A DNA stretch of 64,000 bases from Mageeibacillus indolicus UPII9-5 (GCF_000025225.2 NC_013895.2:186001-250000); one strand, 5' to 3'; counted from the first letter of the stretch, positions 36,761 through 46,896 are shown. Numbers and translations are program-made. The notes: generated by a model from the letters alone, not told the origin.

Positions 36761-37726
36761 ATGATTGAAACAAACAAACCGGTTATCTCGACCGTCGCTC
36801 TTGAGTCAAATGGTTCATATGGTAAATTTGTGGTAGAGCCTCTGGATCGAGGCTACGGTGTTACATTGGGCAATTCCTTACGGCGTGTCCTGCTGTCTTC
36901 ACTCCCCGGAGCCGCGGTTACTGCTATTCGCGTTGAGGGCGCATTCCACGAGTTTTCAACAGTAGAAGGCGTAATCGAGGATATGACCGAAATCATTTTA
37001 AATGTTAAATGTATTCGTGTTAAACTCAATGCCGACGGCCCAAAAACAATTTACCTCAATACCGAGGAAGGTCGTACAGGTGTTGTTACCGCCGGTGATA
37101 TTGTTACGGATGAAGAAGTACAGATAATGAATCCGGAACAACCGATTGCTACGCTGAATGGTGATGCCCGTTTATTTATGGAACTTACTGTATGTTCCGG
37201 TATCGGTTACAACAGTGCGGAGCGCAATAAATGGCCTAATCAACCGATCGGGGTTATTCCGGTTGATTCGATTTTCACACCTGTGAAAAAAGTGAATTAT
37301 TCCGTCGAAAATACCCGTGTCGGCCAATTCACAGATTTTGATAAATTGACCCTTGAGGTATGGACTGATCGAACCATTGCTGCGGATACCGCCGTAAGCA
37401 ATGCCGCCAATATCTTGATGGATCACTTGCAATATTTCGTCGACTTGCAAGGTGGACCTACTGGTACTGGGACTCGCAGTTATGACGGATCTGGGGAAAG
37501 CAATGAATTACTTGAAACAGCAATTGAGGATATGAACTTCTCTGTTCGTACCTATAACTGTTTGAAACGTGCCGGTATTAATGTCATCGGCGATTTGGTG
37601 ATTCGGAGCGAAGATGACATGATGAAAGTTCGAAATCTCGGCAAGAAGTCTCTGGAAGAGGTAATCCAGATCCTTGATGAGATGGGACTGAGCTTGGCTC
37701 CCGGAAGCGATACAAACGAACAATAA
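36761..37726 (+). CDS. rpoA: RNA polymerase alpha subunit
   Basis: A 321-residue subunit. The N-terminal dimerisation domain shows FVVEPLDRGYGVTLGNSLRR, VLLSSLPGAAVTAI and GVIEDMTEIILNVK; the C-terminal UP-element-binding domain shows SVRTYNCLKRAGINVIGDL and NLGKKSLEEVIQIL. CAGGAGG precedes the start. Confidence 0.98.
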   Translation: MIETNKPVISTVALESNGSYGKFVVEPLDRGYGVTLGNSLRRVLLSSLPGAAVTAIRVEGAFHEFSTVEGVIEDMTEIILNVKCIRVKLNADGPKTIYLNTEEGRTGVVTAGDIVTDEEVQIMNPEQPIATLNGDARLFMELTVCSGIGYNSAERNKWPNQPIGVIPVDSIFTPVKKVNYSVENTRVGQFTDFDKLTLEVWTDRTIAADTAVSNAANILMDHLQYFVDLQGGPTGTGTRSYDGSGESNELLETAIEDMNFSVRTYNCLKRAGINVIGDLVIRSEDDMMKVRNLGKKSLEEVIQILDEMGLSLAPGSDTNEQ

Positions 37727-37758
37727 GTATAATGCGTTAATTTTAGGAGGAAAAACTA

Positions 37759-38280
37759 ATGCCTGCACAACGTAAACTTGGTCGGGCCGGAGATCTCCGT
37801 AAAGCAATTTTAAAAAATTTGGTTACCGGTCTGATAGTTGACGGAAAAGTCACAACTACCTTGCACCGTGCCAAAGAAGTGCAAAAAATTGCTGAAAAGT
37901 TGATCACTTTGGCTGTTAAAGAGAAAGATAATTTTACCACCCGTGATATTGTGGTTTCTGCGGCAAAGCTTGATTCCAAGGGCAAAAAGGTTTTGGAATC
38001 AAAGACCAGCAAAAATGGCAAAAAATATGATGTAGTCGTACGTGAAGCCAAGACTAAGTCTGTTCAAGTAGACAATCCGTCACGTTTGGCTGCTCGTAAG
38101 CAAGCTTTGGTATGGCTGAATAAGGCTGAAACGAAAAAAGCGAACGTCAACGCCGCTAATAAGCTGTTTGATGAAATCGCTCCCAAATTCGCTACTCGTG
38201 CCGGTGGTTATACCAGAATTACTCAACTCGGAACTCGCCGGGGCGATGCGGCTGAGATGGCTGTTTTGGAACTTTTGTAA
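37759..38280 (+). CDS. rplQ: Ribosomal protein L17 with an internal insert
   Basis: A 173-residue 50S protein near the tunnel exit; the usual length is about 115-130. Conserved ends are present (RKLGRAGDLRKAILKNLVTG and GGYTRITQLGTRRGDAAEMA). Roughly residues 57-103 are an added lysine-rich segment (LDSKGKKVLESKTSKNGKKY) between the helix ending EKLITLAVKE and NPSRLAARKQAL. Last gene of the superoperon, closed by a strong terminator. Confidence 0.95.
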   Translation: MPAQRKLGRAGDLRKAILKNLVTGLIVDGKVTTTLHRAKEVQKIAEKLITLAVKEKDNFTTRDIVVSAAKLDSKGKKVLESKTSKNGKKYDVVVREAKTKSVQVDNPSRLAARKQALVWLNKAETKKANVNAANKLFDEIAPKFATRAGGYTRITQLGTRRGDAAEMAVLELL

Positions 38281-38293
38281 TTTTTACCAATTT

Positions 38294-38325
38294 AAAGAGG
38301 GGGAGCAACCGCTCCCCCTCTTTTT
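38294..38325 (+). terminator. Terminator of the ribosomal superoperon
   Basis: A perfect GC-rich stem (AAAGAGGGGGAGC with GCTCCCCCTCTTT), an AACC loop and a T run. Confidence 0.95.
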
Positions 38326-38353
38326 GCAATATTACCGATAAAACATATTAAGA

Positions 38354-40219
38354 ATGAATAAATATATTGACATAAAACAAGTTGATTTTTCATATGTAAC
38401 CGGAGACGGTGAAGTACAAGCCATAAAAAATCTTTCACTGGCTTTGACGGCTGGGGCTCATGTGGCCATTTTGGGTGCCAATGGTTCGGGAAAATCAACT
38501 CTTGCTAAAATCATAAGTGGCTTGGAATTGCCAAATAAAGGCAAATGTATTGTCGACGGTTTTGATTCCGGGGATGAAACCGGCCTGTGGAAATTGCGGC
38601 GCATTTGTGGCATTGTCTTTCAAAATCCAGACAATCAAATAATTGGAACTACTGTGGAAGAAGATATCGCTTTTGGCCCAGAAAATCTCGGTATCCCATC
38701 GTCTGAAATACAGCGCCGGGTGATGCAATGCGCAAGCATGGTTGGGCTTGCTACATCCCTTGCTAAACCTCCGGCAGACTTGTCGGGCGGGCAGAAGCAA
38801 AAATTGGCAATTGCTGGTGTTTTTGCTATGGAACCGCGCATTTTGATCTTAGATGAGGCCACTTCCATGCTTGATCCGGTGGCGCGCCGTGAAATACTCA
38901 CGCTGACTGATGAATTGGGCCGCAAATATAATTTGACTATTCTTAATATAACGCATTATATGAACGAAGCTCTTCTGGCAGACACTGTTGTGTTGATGAA
39001 TGAGGGGAAAATTGTTGCCGTGGGCACGCCAAATGAAATTTTCGGGCGAGTCGCCTTATTACGTGAGCTGGGGCTCGATGTACCTCTGCCGACAGCCATT
39101 GCTGCAAAATACCTGCGAGCTTGCGGACAAGCCTGGGAGTATTTGCCGGATTTGGTTGATCCGGAGGCTGCAGTTGTGGCGGTTGGCGATCTTTTGGCCG
39201 AACGTTTGAAAAAAATTCGTGAAGGCGCAAAGTATGTGGATTCGGGCGAATCAGAATCTTCACAGCTAAAACGTCCTGTTTACAAGGCAGCTCGCGATAG
39301 TAAGTTATGTGCCTGTACCACGGGTATCACGCAGCATGCAGCGGAACGCGAGGTCATTATAAAAGTACGTGACTTAACTTATGAATATCCATATTACGGT
39401 GAAATCTCCCGCCCGGCGATTCAAGACATCAGTTTTGACGTATATCGTGGGGAAATCCTCGGCGTAATTGGCCAGACCGGATCTGGGAAATCTACCCTCA
39501 TTCAACATTTAAATGGCTTGCTGCGTGCCGATTCCGGAACTGTGGAAGTAATGGGCCGGGCCATAAAAACAGGCCGAGATATCAAATGGATTAGAGCACA
39601 TGTAGGCTTACTTTTCCAATATCCGGAACATCAACTGTTTGCTGATACTGTAGCGGAAGACATTGCGTACGGCCCGGGAAAGTTGGGGTGGTCGGCGGAA
39701 CAAATAAAAACAGCGGTTGCTGAAGCGAGCAAATTGGTTGGGCTAAGCGAAGACATTATGCCCCGATCGCCATTTGAATTGTCAGGCGGGCAAAAAAGAC
39801 GGGTAGCAATGGCTGGCGTTTTGGCAATGCGCCCGGATGTACTAATTCTGGATGAACCGGCCGCGGCCTTAGATCCTCGGGGACGGGAAACCATGCTGGA
39901 CCTGATTGTTGACCTGCGAGCCCGAGGCGTAACTATAGTTTTTGTATCCCATTCAATGGAAGATGTTGCAAGAATTTCTGATCGCATTTTGGTAATGGTC
40001 CAAGGAAAATTAAAGTATTTAGCTTCCCCTGAATCCTTGTTCCAAAATTCACCGAGCGAACTGGCAGCTGTCGGAATTACCGTTCCGCAACCAACTGAAT
40101 TCATGCAGAAACTGAGTTGCCGTTTCAAAGACTTAGACCAGAACTGCTTCAGTGCGGGAGCGGTGGTACGCAATCTGATCGCCTATGAGGAGGCTGTGTA
40201 TGCAAATTACCATCGGTAA
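38354..40219 (+). CDS. Fused ECF transporter ATPases (EcfA1-EcfA2)
   Basis: A single 621-residue chain with two complete ABC ATPase domains. Domain 1: Walker A GANGSGKST (41-49), signature LSGGQ (143-147), Walker B ILILDEA. Domain 2 starts near residue 335: Walker A GQTGSGKST near 373, LSGGQKRRVAMAG, Walker B VLILDEPAAALD. Each is closest in pattern to one of the two separate EcfA/CbiO proteins usually encoded side by side. With EcfT it energises vitamin or metal uptake. The start lies 28 bases after the terminator stem without a strong ribosome binding site. No S-component is in the window. Confidence 0.92.
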   Translation: MNKYIDIKQVDFSYVTGDGEVQAIKNLSLALTAGAHVAILGANGSGKSTLAKIISGLELPNKGKCIVDGFDSGDETGLWKLRRICGIVFQNPDNQIIGTTVEEDIAFGPENLGIPSSEIQRRVMQCASMVGLATSLAKPPADLSGGQKQKLAIAGVFAMEPRILILDEATSMLDPVARREILTLTDELGRKYNLTILNITHYMNEALLADTVVLMNEGKIVAVGTPNEIFGRVALLRELGLDVPLPTAIAAKYLRACGQAWEYLPDLVDPEAAVVAVGDLLAERLKKIREGAKYVDSGESESSQLKRPVYKAARDSKLCACTTGITQHAAEREVIIKVRDLTYEYPYYGEISRPAIQDISFDVYRGEILGVIGQTGSGKSTLIQHLNGLLRADSGTVEVMGRAIKTGRDIKWIRAHVGLLFQYPEHQLFADTVAEDIAYGPGKLGWSAEQIKTAVAEASKLVGLSEDIMPRSPFELSGGQKRRVAMAGVLAMRPDVLILDEPAAALDPRGRETMLDLIVDLRARGVTIVFVSHSMEDVARISDRILVMVQGKLKYLASPESLFQNSPSELAAVGITVPQPTEFMQKLSCRFKDLDQNCFSAGAVVRNLIAYEEAVYANYHR

Positions 40220-41009
40220 TTATTATACGGGAAATTCCGGCTTACATCGGCTCGACCCGCGCGTAAAGTTTTTGGCCGCTTTAGGAATGATGATCCTCAT
40301 TTTTTGCCTGCATACGTCCGCGGCACTTTTGGCGTATGGCGTTTTTCTTTTTGTTCTATGCCTAAGCTCACGTATACCGTTATGTAAACTGGCGCGATCC
40401 GTGCGTTCAGTGCTGTTTTTGGCCGGCTTGGCGTTCATATTTAATTTGTTTTCCGGCAGCGGCATCATTTTGTGGCAATTCTACGGACTCAAGATAACCG
40501 ACACCGGACTTAGCATTGCCGTTATTGTAGCCGTCCGACTGTTTTATCTGGTTATAACGAGTACCCTATTGTTGACCGCGGTCACAACTCCGCTTGCCGT
40601 TGCCGACGCCATGGAAAAGTTGATGAACCCACTGATTCGCCTTGGTTTTCCCGGCCATGAGCTTGCACTGATAATGTCGATAGCCCTTCGCTATGTGCCG
40701 ACGCTGGTGACGGAAACCGACAAAATTATGAAGGCTCAGGCCGCGCGCGGAGCTGATTTCGATACCGGAGGGCTTTGGTCACGCTTGCGCGGTATGGTAA
40801 CTGTACTAGTTCCTTTATTCGTTTCCGCCTTCAAACGTGCGGCTGACTTGGCTTTGGCGATGGAGGCCAGATGTTATAGCGGCGGTGCCGGTCGGACCAA
40901 ACTCCATCCTTTGCGCATGAAAAAAGCCGATTGGCTGTGGACAGCCAGTTTTGTTGTTGCTGCGGCCTGCATGATTGCGCTGGAGATAGCATGGAAAAAG
41001 TTAATGTGA
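40200..41009 (+). CDS. ecfT: ECF transporter transmembrane subunit EcfT
   Basis: A 269-residue membrane protein with five to six helices. RLDPRVKFLAALGMMI at the start and the coupling-helix ARG motifs (AQAARGADF and, near the end, AMEARCYSGG) are hallmarks. ATG 40200 lies after GAGGAGG within the last codons of the ATPase gene, overlapping it by 20 bases. It scaffolds the S-component to the ATPases. Confidence 0.94.
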   Translation: MQITIGNYYTGNSGLHRLDPRVKFLAALGMMILIFCLHTSAALLAYGVFLFVLCLSSRIPLCKLARSVRSVLFLAGLAFIFNLFSGSGIILWQFYGLKITDTGLSIAVIVAVRLFYLVITSTLLLTAVTTPLAVADAMEKLMNPLIRLGFPGHELALIMSIALRYVPTLVTETDKIMKAQAARGADFDTGGLWSRLRGMVTVLVPLFVSAFKRAADLALAMEARCYSGGAGRTKLHPLRMKKADWLWTASFVVAAACMIALEIAWKKLM

Positions 41010-41072
41010 AGTGGTTGGTGTTGGTGATTTTAAACAAATATTGACATTATTGTAAGGCCGGATGGAGGACAA

Positions 41073-41897
41073 GTGAAACGTAATATTGCTATTCTTACCG
41101 AATGGGATGGTACCGCATACGGCGGCTGGCAGATCCAAGCCAATGCGCCCACTATTCAGGAAAATTTACAAAAAGCATTGGAAAAACTGTGCCATAAATC
41201 CGTCTTGGTAAACGGTTGCTCTCGCACGGATGCCGGCGTCCACGCTCGGGGGCATGTAAGCAACTTTCACTTTGACAGCAGTATTCCCGTAGCCAACATC
41301 CCTTTGGCGCTCAACGCTATGCTGCCTGAAGATATCGCCGTGCAGGCGGCTACAGAAATGCCGCTTGATTTTAATGCCCGTTTTGATGCATGCGGCAAAC
41401 AATATTCCTATTACATCTGTAATACCAAATTACGCCACGCCCTCTACTCCCGCTACAGCTGTTGCGAAGCGCGACCGCTAAGTGCCGCGGCCATGCGAGA
41501 AGCTGCGGGATACATAGAAGGTACCCATGATTTTGCCTGCTTTATGGCAAGCGGCGGGCAGGTAAAATCTACCGTGCGGACTGTTTATTCCGTCGATCTT
41601 GTCAGCTATCCGATTTGCGGCGGAGCGATTTGGCGTATAATTGTCCGTGGGAACGGATTTTTGTATAATATGGTGAGAATAATTGCCGGCACTTTGCTGT
41701 ATGTTGGCCTGAATAAATTGAACCCGCAAGATGTACGAGAAGTTTTGCGCTCAGGTCATCGCTCAGAAGCCGGTAAAACTCTACCGGCCTGCGGTTTATT
41801 CTTGGATCGAGTATTTTATGAGCCGCAGATTTTTGACCAAGTAAGCCAAGGAGGAAATGAAGAATGCAACTTAATTGGAATGAATCGGATAATTTAA
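41073..41897 (+). CDS. truA: tRNA pseudouridine synthase A
   Basis: A 274-residue enzyme making pseudouridine at positions 38-40 of tRNA. The catalytic Asp is in SRTDAGVHARGHVSNF; FLYNMVRIIAGTLL is another hallmark. The start is GTG with GGAGG 5-6 bases upstream. truA commonly follows ecfT in Firmicutes. It overlaps the next gene by 34 bases. Confidence 0.95.
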   Translation: MKRNIAILTEWDGTAYGGWQIQANAPTIQENLQKALEKLCHKSVLVNGCSRTDAGVHARGHVSNFHFDSSIPVANIPLALNAMLPEDIAVQAATEMPLDFNARFDACGKQYSYYICNTKLRHALYSRYSCCEARPLSAAAMREAAGYIEGTHDFACFMASGGQVKSTVRTVYSVDLVSYPICGGAIWRIIVRGNGFLYNMVRIIAGTLLYVGLNKLNPQDVREVLRSGHRSEAGKTLPACGLFLDRVFYEPQIFDQVSQGGNEECNLIGMNRII

Positions 41898-43321
41898 CCA
41901 TGCTTACCGATTTCTACGAGTTGACGATGTCGCAGGCATATTTAAGTCAAGGCCTCGAGAACATAGTAGGAACTTTTGATCTTTATTTCCGGCGCGTACC
42001 GGAAAACGGTGGTTTTGCTGTTATGGCCGGGGTTGAGCAGGCGATAAGTTATTTGGAAAATTTGCGCTTTTTGCCTGAAGACCTGGAATATTTGCGCAGC
42101 CTGCACCATTTCACTCCTGAGTTTTTAAAATATTTGGAAGAGTTCAAGTTTTCGTGCGATATTTGGGCGATACCGGAAGGTACGCCTGTTTTTCCGGGGG
42201 AACCATTGGTTAAGGTAAGGGGCCCGATTATTCAGGCACAAATGTTGGAAACGATGCTTCTGCTGACGATTAATCATCAGACTTTGATTGCAACAAAAGC
42301 TAACCGCATTGCCCGCGCGGCTAATGGACGATCGGTGATGGAATTCGGCGCAAGACGGGCGCAAGGGTGCGATGCTTCAGTGCTTGGTGCACGGGCGGCT
42401 TACATAGGCGGGGTTGACAGCACTTCCTGCACCATCGCCGGCCAGTATTTTGATGTCCCGCTCTCCGGAACTATGGCCCACAGTTTCGTCATGGTGTGCG
42501 GCGATGAGTATAACGCTTTCAAGTCGTATGCCTTAACCTATCCTGACAATACAGTTTTGCTGATTGACACATATAATACACTTCAAAGCGGCCTGCCGAA
42601 TGCGATTAGGGTTGCTAAAGAGGTCCTTGAGCCGATGGGAAAACGCCTAAAAGGAATTCGCATTGATTCCGGTGACCTTACCTATTTGACCAAAAAAACA
42701 CGTGCTGCCTTGGATGCGGCCGGGTTGCAGGACTGCAAAATTGTGGTTAGCAATGCTCTAGATGAATATCTTATCCGCGACTTGCTACGTCAAGGGGCCT
42801 GTATAGATGCTTTCGGTGTCGGCGAGCGACTGATTACCTCAAGAGCTGAGCCGGTGTTCGGTGGAGTTTATAAATTGGTTGAGTATGCCCGCGAACAAAA
42901 AGAGATTCCGGTGCTTAAAATTTCCGAAAATCCAGAAAAAATTACCACTCCGGGTGACAAGCAAGTGTGGCGTTTCTTTGACAAAACGACCGGGAATGCT
43001 TTGGCTGACGTAATTACAGTTGTCGATGAAGTTTTGCCATCAGACGGACCTTATGAAATTTTTGATCCACTTCACACGTGGAAAACAAAAATTATGACCA
43101 ATTATACGGCACGACCTTTGCTACAACCAATCTTTATTAACGGGAAATGCGTCTACCAGCGTCGCTCAATGCAAGAGATTCGCACATATTGTCGAGCCGA
43201 GGTTGGAAAGTTGTGGGACAGTATACTTCGTTTCGAAAATCCGCAAACCTACTATGTCGATCTCTCGCCTCGCCTGTGGCGAATGAAGGATGAATTGCTC
43301 CATGCTCTGGCCAAACATTAA
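41864..43321 (+). CDS. pncB: Nicotinate phosphoribosyltransferase
   Basis: A 485-residue enzyme of the Preiss-Handler NAD salvage pathway, joining nicotinate and PRPP with ATP. MLTDFYELTMSQAYL, FRRVPENGGFAV, EFGARRAQGCDASVLGARAA and GIRIDSGDLTYLTKK match the family. AAGGAGG lies near the end of truA. Short AAACATTAAGG repeats follow its stop. Confidence 0.95.
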   Translation: MQLNWNESDNLTMLTDFYELTMSQAYLSQGLENIVGTFDLYFRRVPENGGFAVMAGVEQAISYLENLRFLPEDLEYLRSLHHFTPEFLKYLEEFKFSCDIWAIPEGTPVFPGEPLVKVRGPIIQAQMLETMLLLTINHQTLIATKANRIARAANGRSVMEFGARRAQGCDASVLGARAAYIGGVDSTSCTIAGQYFDVPLSGTMAHSFVMVCGDEYNAFKSYALTYPDNTVLLIDTYNTLQSGLPNAIRVAKEVLEPMGKRLKGIRIDSGDLTYLTKKTRAALDAAGLQDCKIVVSNALDEYLIRDLLRQGACIDAFGVGERLITSRAEPVFGGVYKLVEYAREQKEIPVLKISENPEKITTPGDKQVWRFFDKTTGNALADVITVVDEVLPSDGPYEIFDPLHTWKTKIMTNYTARPLLQPIFINGKCVYQRRSMQEIRTYCRAEVGKLWDSILRFENPQTYYVDLSPRLWRMKDELLHALAKH

Positions 43322-43346
43322 GGGAAACATTAAGGCAAACACTAAG
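43319..43346 (+). repeat. Short direct repeats after pncB
   Basis: Three near-identical AAACATTAAG-type units in a row span the pncB stop codon and the bases after it. They look like small slippage duplications. Confidence 0.45.
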
Positions 43347-43402
43347 TGTAAGGCCGTACATTTGTTATAAACTCATAAGAAAGATACGAAAGGAAAACTG
43401 AT

Positions 43403-43918
43403 ATGACAATCGCGACAATAACTATGCAAAACGGTTCTACGATTACCGCCGAATTATACCCGGAAAAAGCACCTAACACGGTACGAAATTTTGCCTATTT
43501 GGCTAACAAAGGCTTTTACGACGGGTTGATTTTTCATCGTGTCATAAAAGGTTTCATGATCCAGGGTGGTTGCCCGGACGGAACCGGTATGGGCGGACCC
43601 GGCTACCACATTAAAGGTGAGTTCAGCCGCAACGGCTTTGCCAACGACTTGCGCCATAGCCGTGGCGTTTTGTCGATGGCGCGAGCTATGTCCCCCGATT
43701 CAGCCGGCTCACAGTTCTTCATCATGCATGCGGCAGCTCCCCACTTGGACGGGCAATATGCTGCATTCGGCCAAGTCACCGATGGTATGGAAACCGTTGA
43801 TAAAATTGCCGAGACTTCTACCGATTATCAAGATCGCCCCTTAGAAGCTCAAGTTATTGCATCCATCAGAGTAAGCGGCCTTCCCGACGAATTAGCCGGC
43901 GAACCGGAAAAAGTATGA
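43403..43918 (+). CDS. Cyclophilin-type peptidyl-prolyl isomerase
   Basis: A 171-residue single-domain cyclophilin, apparently cytoplasmic (no signal peptide). [13 protein letters not shown] contains the catalytic Arg; [17 protein letters not shown] and [12 protein letters not shown] complete the active site. GAAAGGAA lies upstream. It stands between pncB and metG with no obvious functional link. Confidence 0.94.
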   Translation: MTIATITMQNGSTITAELYPEKAPNTVRNFAYLANKGFYDGLIFHRVIKGFMIQGGCPDGTGMGGPGYHIKGEFSRNGFANDLRHSRGVLSMARAMSPDSAGSQFFIMHAAAPHLDGQYAAFGQVTDGMETVDKIAETSTDYQDRPLEAQVIASIRVSGLPDELAGEPEKV

Positions 43919-43973
43919 GCGCGCCGACGTATTACGCAGCAAATAAAAAGCATTTGCAGAAAGCAGGCAAGCA

Positions 43974-45992
43974 ATGAGCAAAAAATTTTATATAAGTACC
44001 CCGATTTACTATACCAGCGGCAATTTACATATCGGACACAGCTATTCGACTGTAGCGGCCGATGCGATGGCCAGATATAAACGTATGGCTGGCAATGATG
44101 TGTTTTTTTTGACCGGAACTGACGAACACGGCGAAAAAATTCAAGAACGAGCCGAAGCGGCCGGCAAAACACCTCAGGCCTTTGTTGATGAACTGGTGAG
44201 TGGCATCAAAGATCTATGGAAATTGTTTAATATTTCGTACGACAAATTTATTCGCACAACGGATGCCGAACATATGGCCGGCGTAAAATACATTGTTCAA
44301 AAACTATACGATCGAGGGGATATTTACAAATCAGAGTATGAAGGATGGTATTGCACCCCATGCGAAGCTTTTTGGACCGAATCACAGCTAAAAGATGGAT
44401 GCTGCCCGGATTGCGGTCGTCCCGTCCACAAAACAAAAGAAGAAAGCTATTTTTTCCGCCTTTCCAAATACAACGATCGCTTGATTAAACTGTTTGAAGA
44501 ACATCCTGAATTTGTTCAACCCGAAAGCCGTGCCAATGAGATGTTGAACAATTTTCTGCGCCCCGGCTTGCAAGATTTGGCCATTTCGCGCACTTCATTT
44601 GATTGGGGAATTAAAGTTCCTTTTGACCCTAAGCATGTGGTATATGTTTGGATCGATGCTCTCTCCAACTACATAACGGCACTTGGCTATCCTGAAAACA
44701 CCGCAAAGTTTGAAAAATTTTGGCCGGCGGATGTCCATTTGGTTGGTAAGGAAATTGTGCGTTTCCATACAATAATTTGGCCGGCTTTGTTGATGGCACT
44801 GGACTTGCCGTTGCCCAAGCAAGTATACGGCCATGGCTGGATTTTGTTTAAAGAAGGTAAAATGTCCAAATCCAAAGGAAACATTGTCGATCCCGTGGTT
44901 TTGTGCAATCGTTATACGGTTGATGCGATTCGCTATTTCCTGCTGCGAGAAGTCCCCTTCGGAGCTGACGGCTCATATTCTAATGAGGCCTTGATAACTC
45001 GGATCAATTCCGACTTGGCCAATGATTTGGGCAATTTGATGAGCCGTACGATAGCCATGATTTGCAAATATTTTGCTGGTAAGCTGCCGCCGGCGACACC
45101 TTCCATTAACAGTGAAGATGAGCGACTGCGAGAAACGGCATCTGAAGTTGCGGCAAGCTATGTGTCATATATGGATAAAATGCAATTCAGTTTGGCACTC
45201 GGGGAAGTTTGGCGTCTGATTGGGCAGGCTAACAAATACATAGATGTGACTATGCCTTGGCTGCTGGCTAAAGATCCGACTAAGCAGGAACGCCTGGCAG
45301 CGGTTTTGTGCAATTTAGGTGAAGTTCTGCGATTGGTCAGTATATATATTGCTCCATTTATGCCGGAGACCGCTGAAAAAATGCAGGCAGCTTTGCACTT
45401 GACAGAGGCGCAAAAGGCTTTTTCGAGCCTGAATAGGTTTGACTTGTTTGCGACCGAGCAACCGCTCTCTACCTGCGAACCGCTGTTCCCGCGGTTGGAT
45501 TTAAATGCAGAAATTGAGTACCTAAATTCATTACTTCCCGATGCTGAAGCAAAGACCGTCTCCACCGATTCTTCAGCGACAGCCACTGATTCCGTTGCAA
45601 ACACCGTTGCTGATACAGATGAGAAGTCGGCCACTCATCTCAAGGAAACTGAACATCTTGGGGTACAGATGATTGAATTTGCCGATTTTACCAAAGTGAA
45701 ATTACGCGTAGGCAAAGTAATTAACTGCGAGCGGGTCGCTGGCGCGGACAAACTACTGAAAGAAACCATAGATTTGGGCGATGAAGAAAGAACCATCGTT
45801 TCCGGTATTGCTGCTTACTACAAGCCGGAAGAATTGGTCGGCAAGCAGGTTGTCGTGGTAACCAATCTGAAACCGCGTAAGCTGCGCGGGGTGCTTTCGG
45901 CCGGAATGCTTCTGGCCGCTGACTCCGGCGATGGAGGTTGCCGCTTGATCACGGTTGACGGTGATGTACCGGCCGGCAGTGAGGTAGGCTGA
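43974..45992 (+). CDS. metG: Methionine--tRNA ligase
   Basis: A 672-residue class I synthetase. HIGH-like motif LHIGHSYS lies near residue 19; KMSKS is at 296-300. The zinc finger has CTPCEAF and CPDCGRP. A low-complexity Thr/Ser/Asp linker (about residues 530-555) joins the C-terminal EMAP/Trbp111 tRNA-binding domain (VKLRVGKVINCERVAGADKL). The stop overlaps the tatD start. Confidence 0.97.
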   Translation: MSKKFYISTPIYYTSGNLHIGHSYSTVAADAMARYKRMAGNDVFFLTGTDEHGEKIQERAEAAGKTPQAFVDELVSGIKDLWKLFNISYDKFIRTTDAEHMAGVKYIVQKLYDRGDIYKSEYEGWYCTPCEAFWTESQLKDGCCPDCGRPVHKTKEESYFFRLSKYNDRLIKLFEEHPEFVQPESRANEMLNNFLRPGLQDLAISRTSFDWGIKVPFDPKHVVYVWIDALSNYITALGYPENTAKFEKFWPADVHLVGKEIVRFHTIIWPALLMALDLPLPKQVYGHGWILFKEGKMSKSKGNIVDPVVLCNRYTVDAIRYFLLREVPFGADGSYSNEALITRINSDLANDLGNLMSRTIAMICKYFAGKLPPATPSINSEDERLRETASEVAASYVSYMDKMQFSLALGEVWRLIGQANKYIDVTMPWLLAKDPTKQERLAAVLCNLGEVLRLVSIYIAPFMPETAEKMQAALHLTEAQKAFSSLNRFDLFATEQPLSTCEPLFPRLDLNAEIEYLNSLLPDAEAKTVSTDSSATATDSVANTVADTDEKSATHLKETEHLGVQMIEFADFTKVKLRVGKVINCERVAGADKLLKETIDLGDEERTIVSGIAAYYKPEELVGKQVVVVTNLKPRKLRGVLSAGMLLAADSGDGGCRLITVDGDVPAGSEVG

Positions 45993-46852
45993 TGCTGCTG
46001 ATGCAGACGTCGGAACAGAAAGGGTTAGGCGAATCGGCACCAGATGACCTGAACCGGCGGAATCCGGTTGAATGGTACGATACCCACACTCACTTAAATG
46101 ACGAAGCCTTTGCGGACGATGCTTCTACGGCTTGCGCACGGGCTAAACTCGCCGGCGTAAATACCATGAATATAATCGGTTATGATCTCCCTTCAAGCTT
46201 GAGAGCGATCGAGTTAGCTGAAAATTTGCGGCAATATGCCGCTGTCGGTATCCACCCTCATGATGCGTCCACCTGGAACGACTCCGCACGAGAACAGATG
46301 CGTGCTTGGCTGAAAAATGCGGTGGCATTGAGAATTGTCGCGGTTGGTGAAATCGGCTTGGATTACTACTATGATAATTCGCCGCGGGAATGCCAGCGCA
46401 GGGCTTTTGCGGCTCAGCTTCGGCTGGCCTACGAATTCGATTTGCCGGTAGTTATTCATGACCGAGAGGCACATGCCGACACCTACGAACTTCTTTGTCA
46501 AGCCAAAGTTGATGGATATTTACGCGATATCCCCGGCGTATTGCATTGCTACTCCGGTAGTGTTGAAATGGCTGAAAAATTTTTGGCGTTGGGATTTTAC
46601 TTAGGCATAGACGGCCCGCTTACATTTAAAAATGCCAAAGTACCTCTGGCGGTTGTGGCTGCAGTGCCGTCCGACCGTTTGCTTTTGGAAACAGATTGCC
46701 CATATTTAACGCCGGTTCCGTATCGTGGGCATAGGAATGAACCTTCGTACATACCGTTAATCGGAGCGAAAGTTGCAGAAATCAGGCAATGTCCCCTGGA
46801 ACAGATTGCAGCGACGACCACCGCCAATGCGAAAAAACTTTTTAATATATGA
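45992..46852 (+). CDS. TatD family metal-dependent hydrolase
   Basis: A 286-residue TIM-barrel deoxyribonuclease-like enzyme. Metal ligands appear in DTHTHLND, the VGEIGLDYYY strand, VIHDREAH and ETDCPYLTP. The first about 28 residues before WYDTHTH are extra; a later start is possible but ATG 45992 is coupled to the metG stop (TGATG). tatD next to metG is a very common pairing. Confidence 0.93.
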   Translation: MLLMQTSEQKGLGESAPDDLNRRNPVEWYDTHTHLNDEAFADDASTACARAKLAGVNTMNIIGYDLPSSLRAIELAENLRQYAAVGIHPHDASTWNDSAREQMRAWLKNAVALRIVAVGEIGLDYYYDNSPRECQRRAFAAQLRLAYEFDLPVVIHDREAHADTYELLCQAKVDGYLRDIPGVLHCYSGSVEMAEKFLALGFYLGIDGPLTFKNAKVPLAVVAAVPSDRLLLETDCPYLTPVPYRGHRNEPSYIPLIGAKVAEIRQCPLEQIAATTTANAKKLFNI

Positions 46853-46896
46853 AACCGTAGTTTAAATTTTAGAATTTGGGATTTAAGGGAAAAAAG

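Noticed and set aside
23349-38280. Possible mobile element or rearrangement in the ribosomal block
   Set aside because: Gene order and spacing are canonical from rpsJ to rplQ apart from missing rpsD; no repeats, transposase or integrase were seen in the window.
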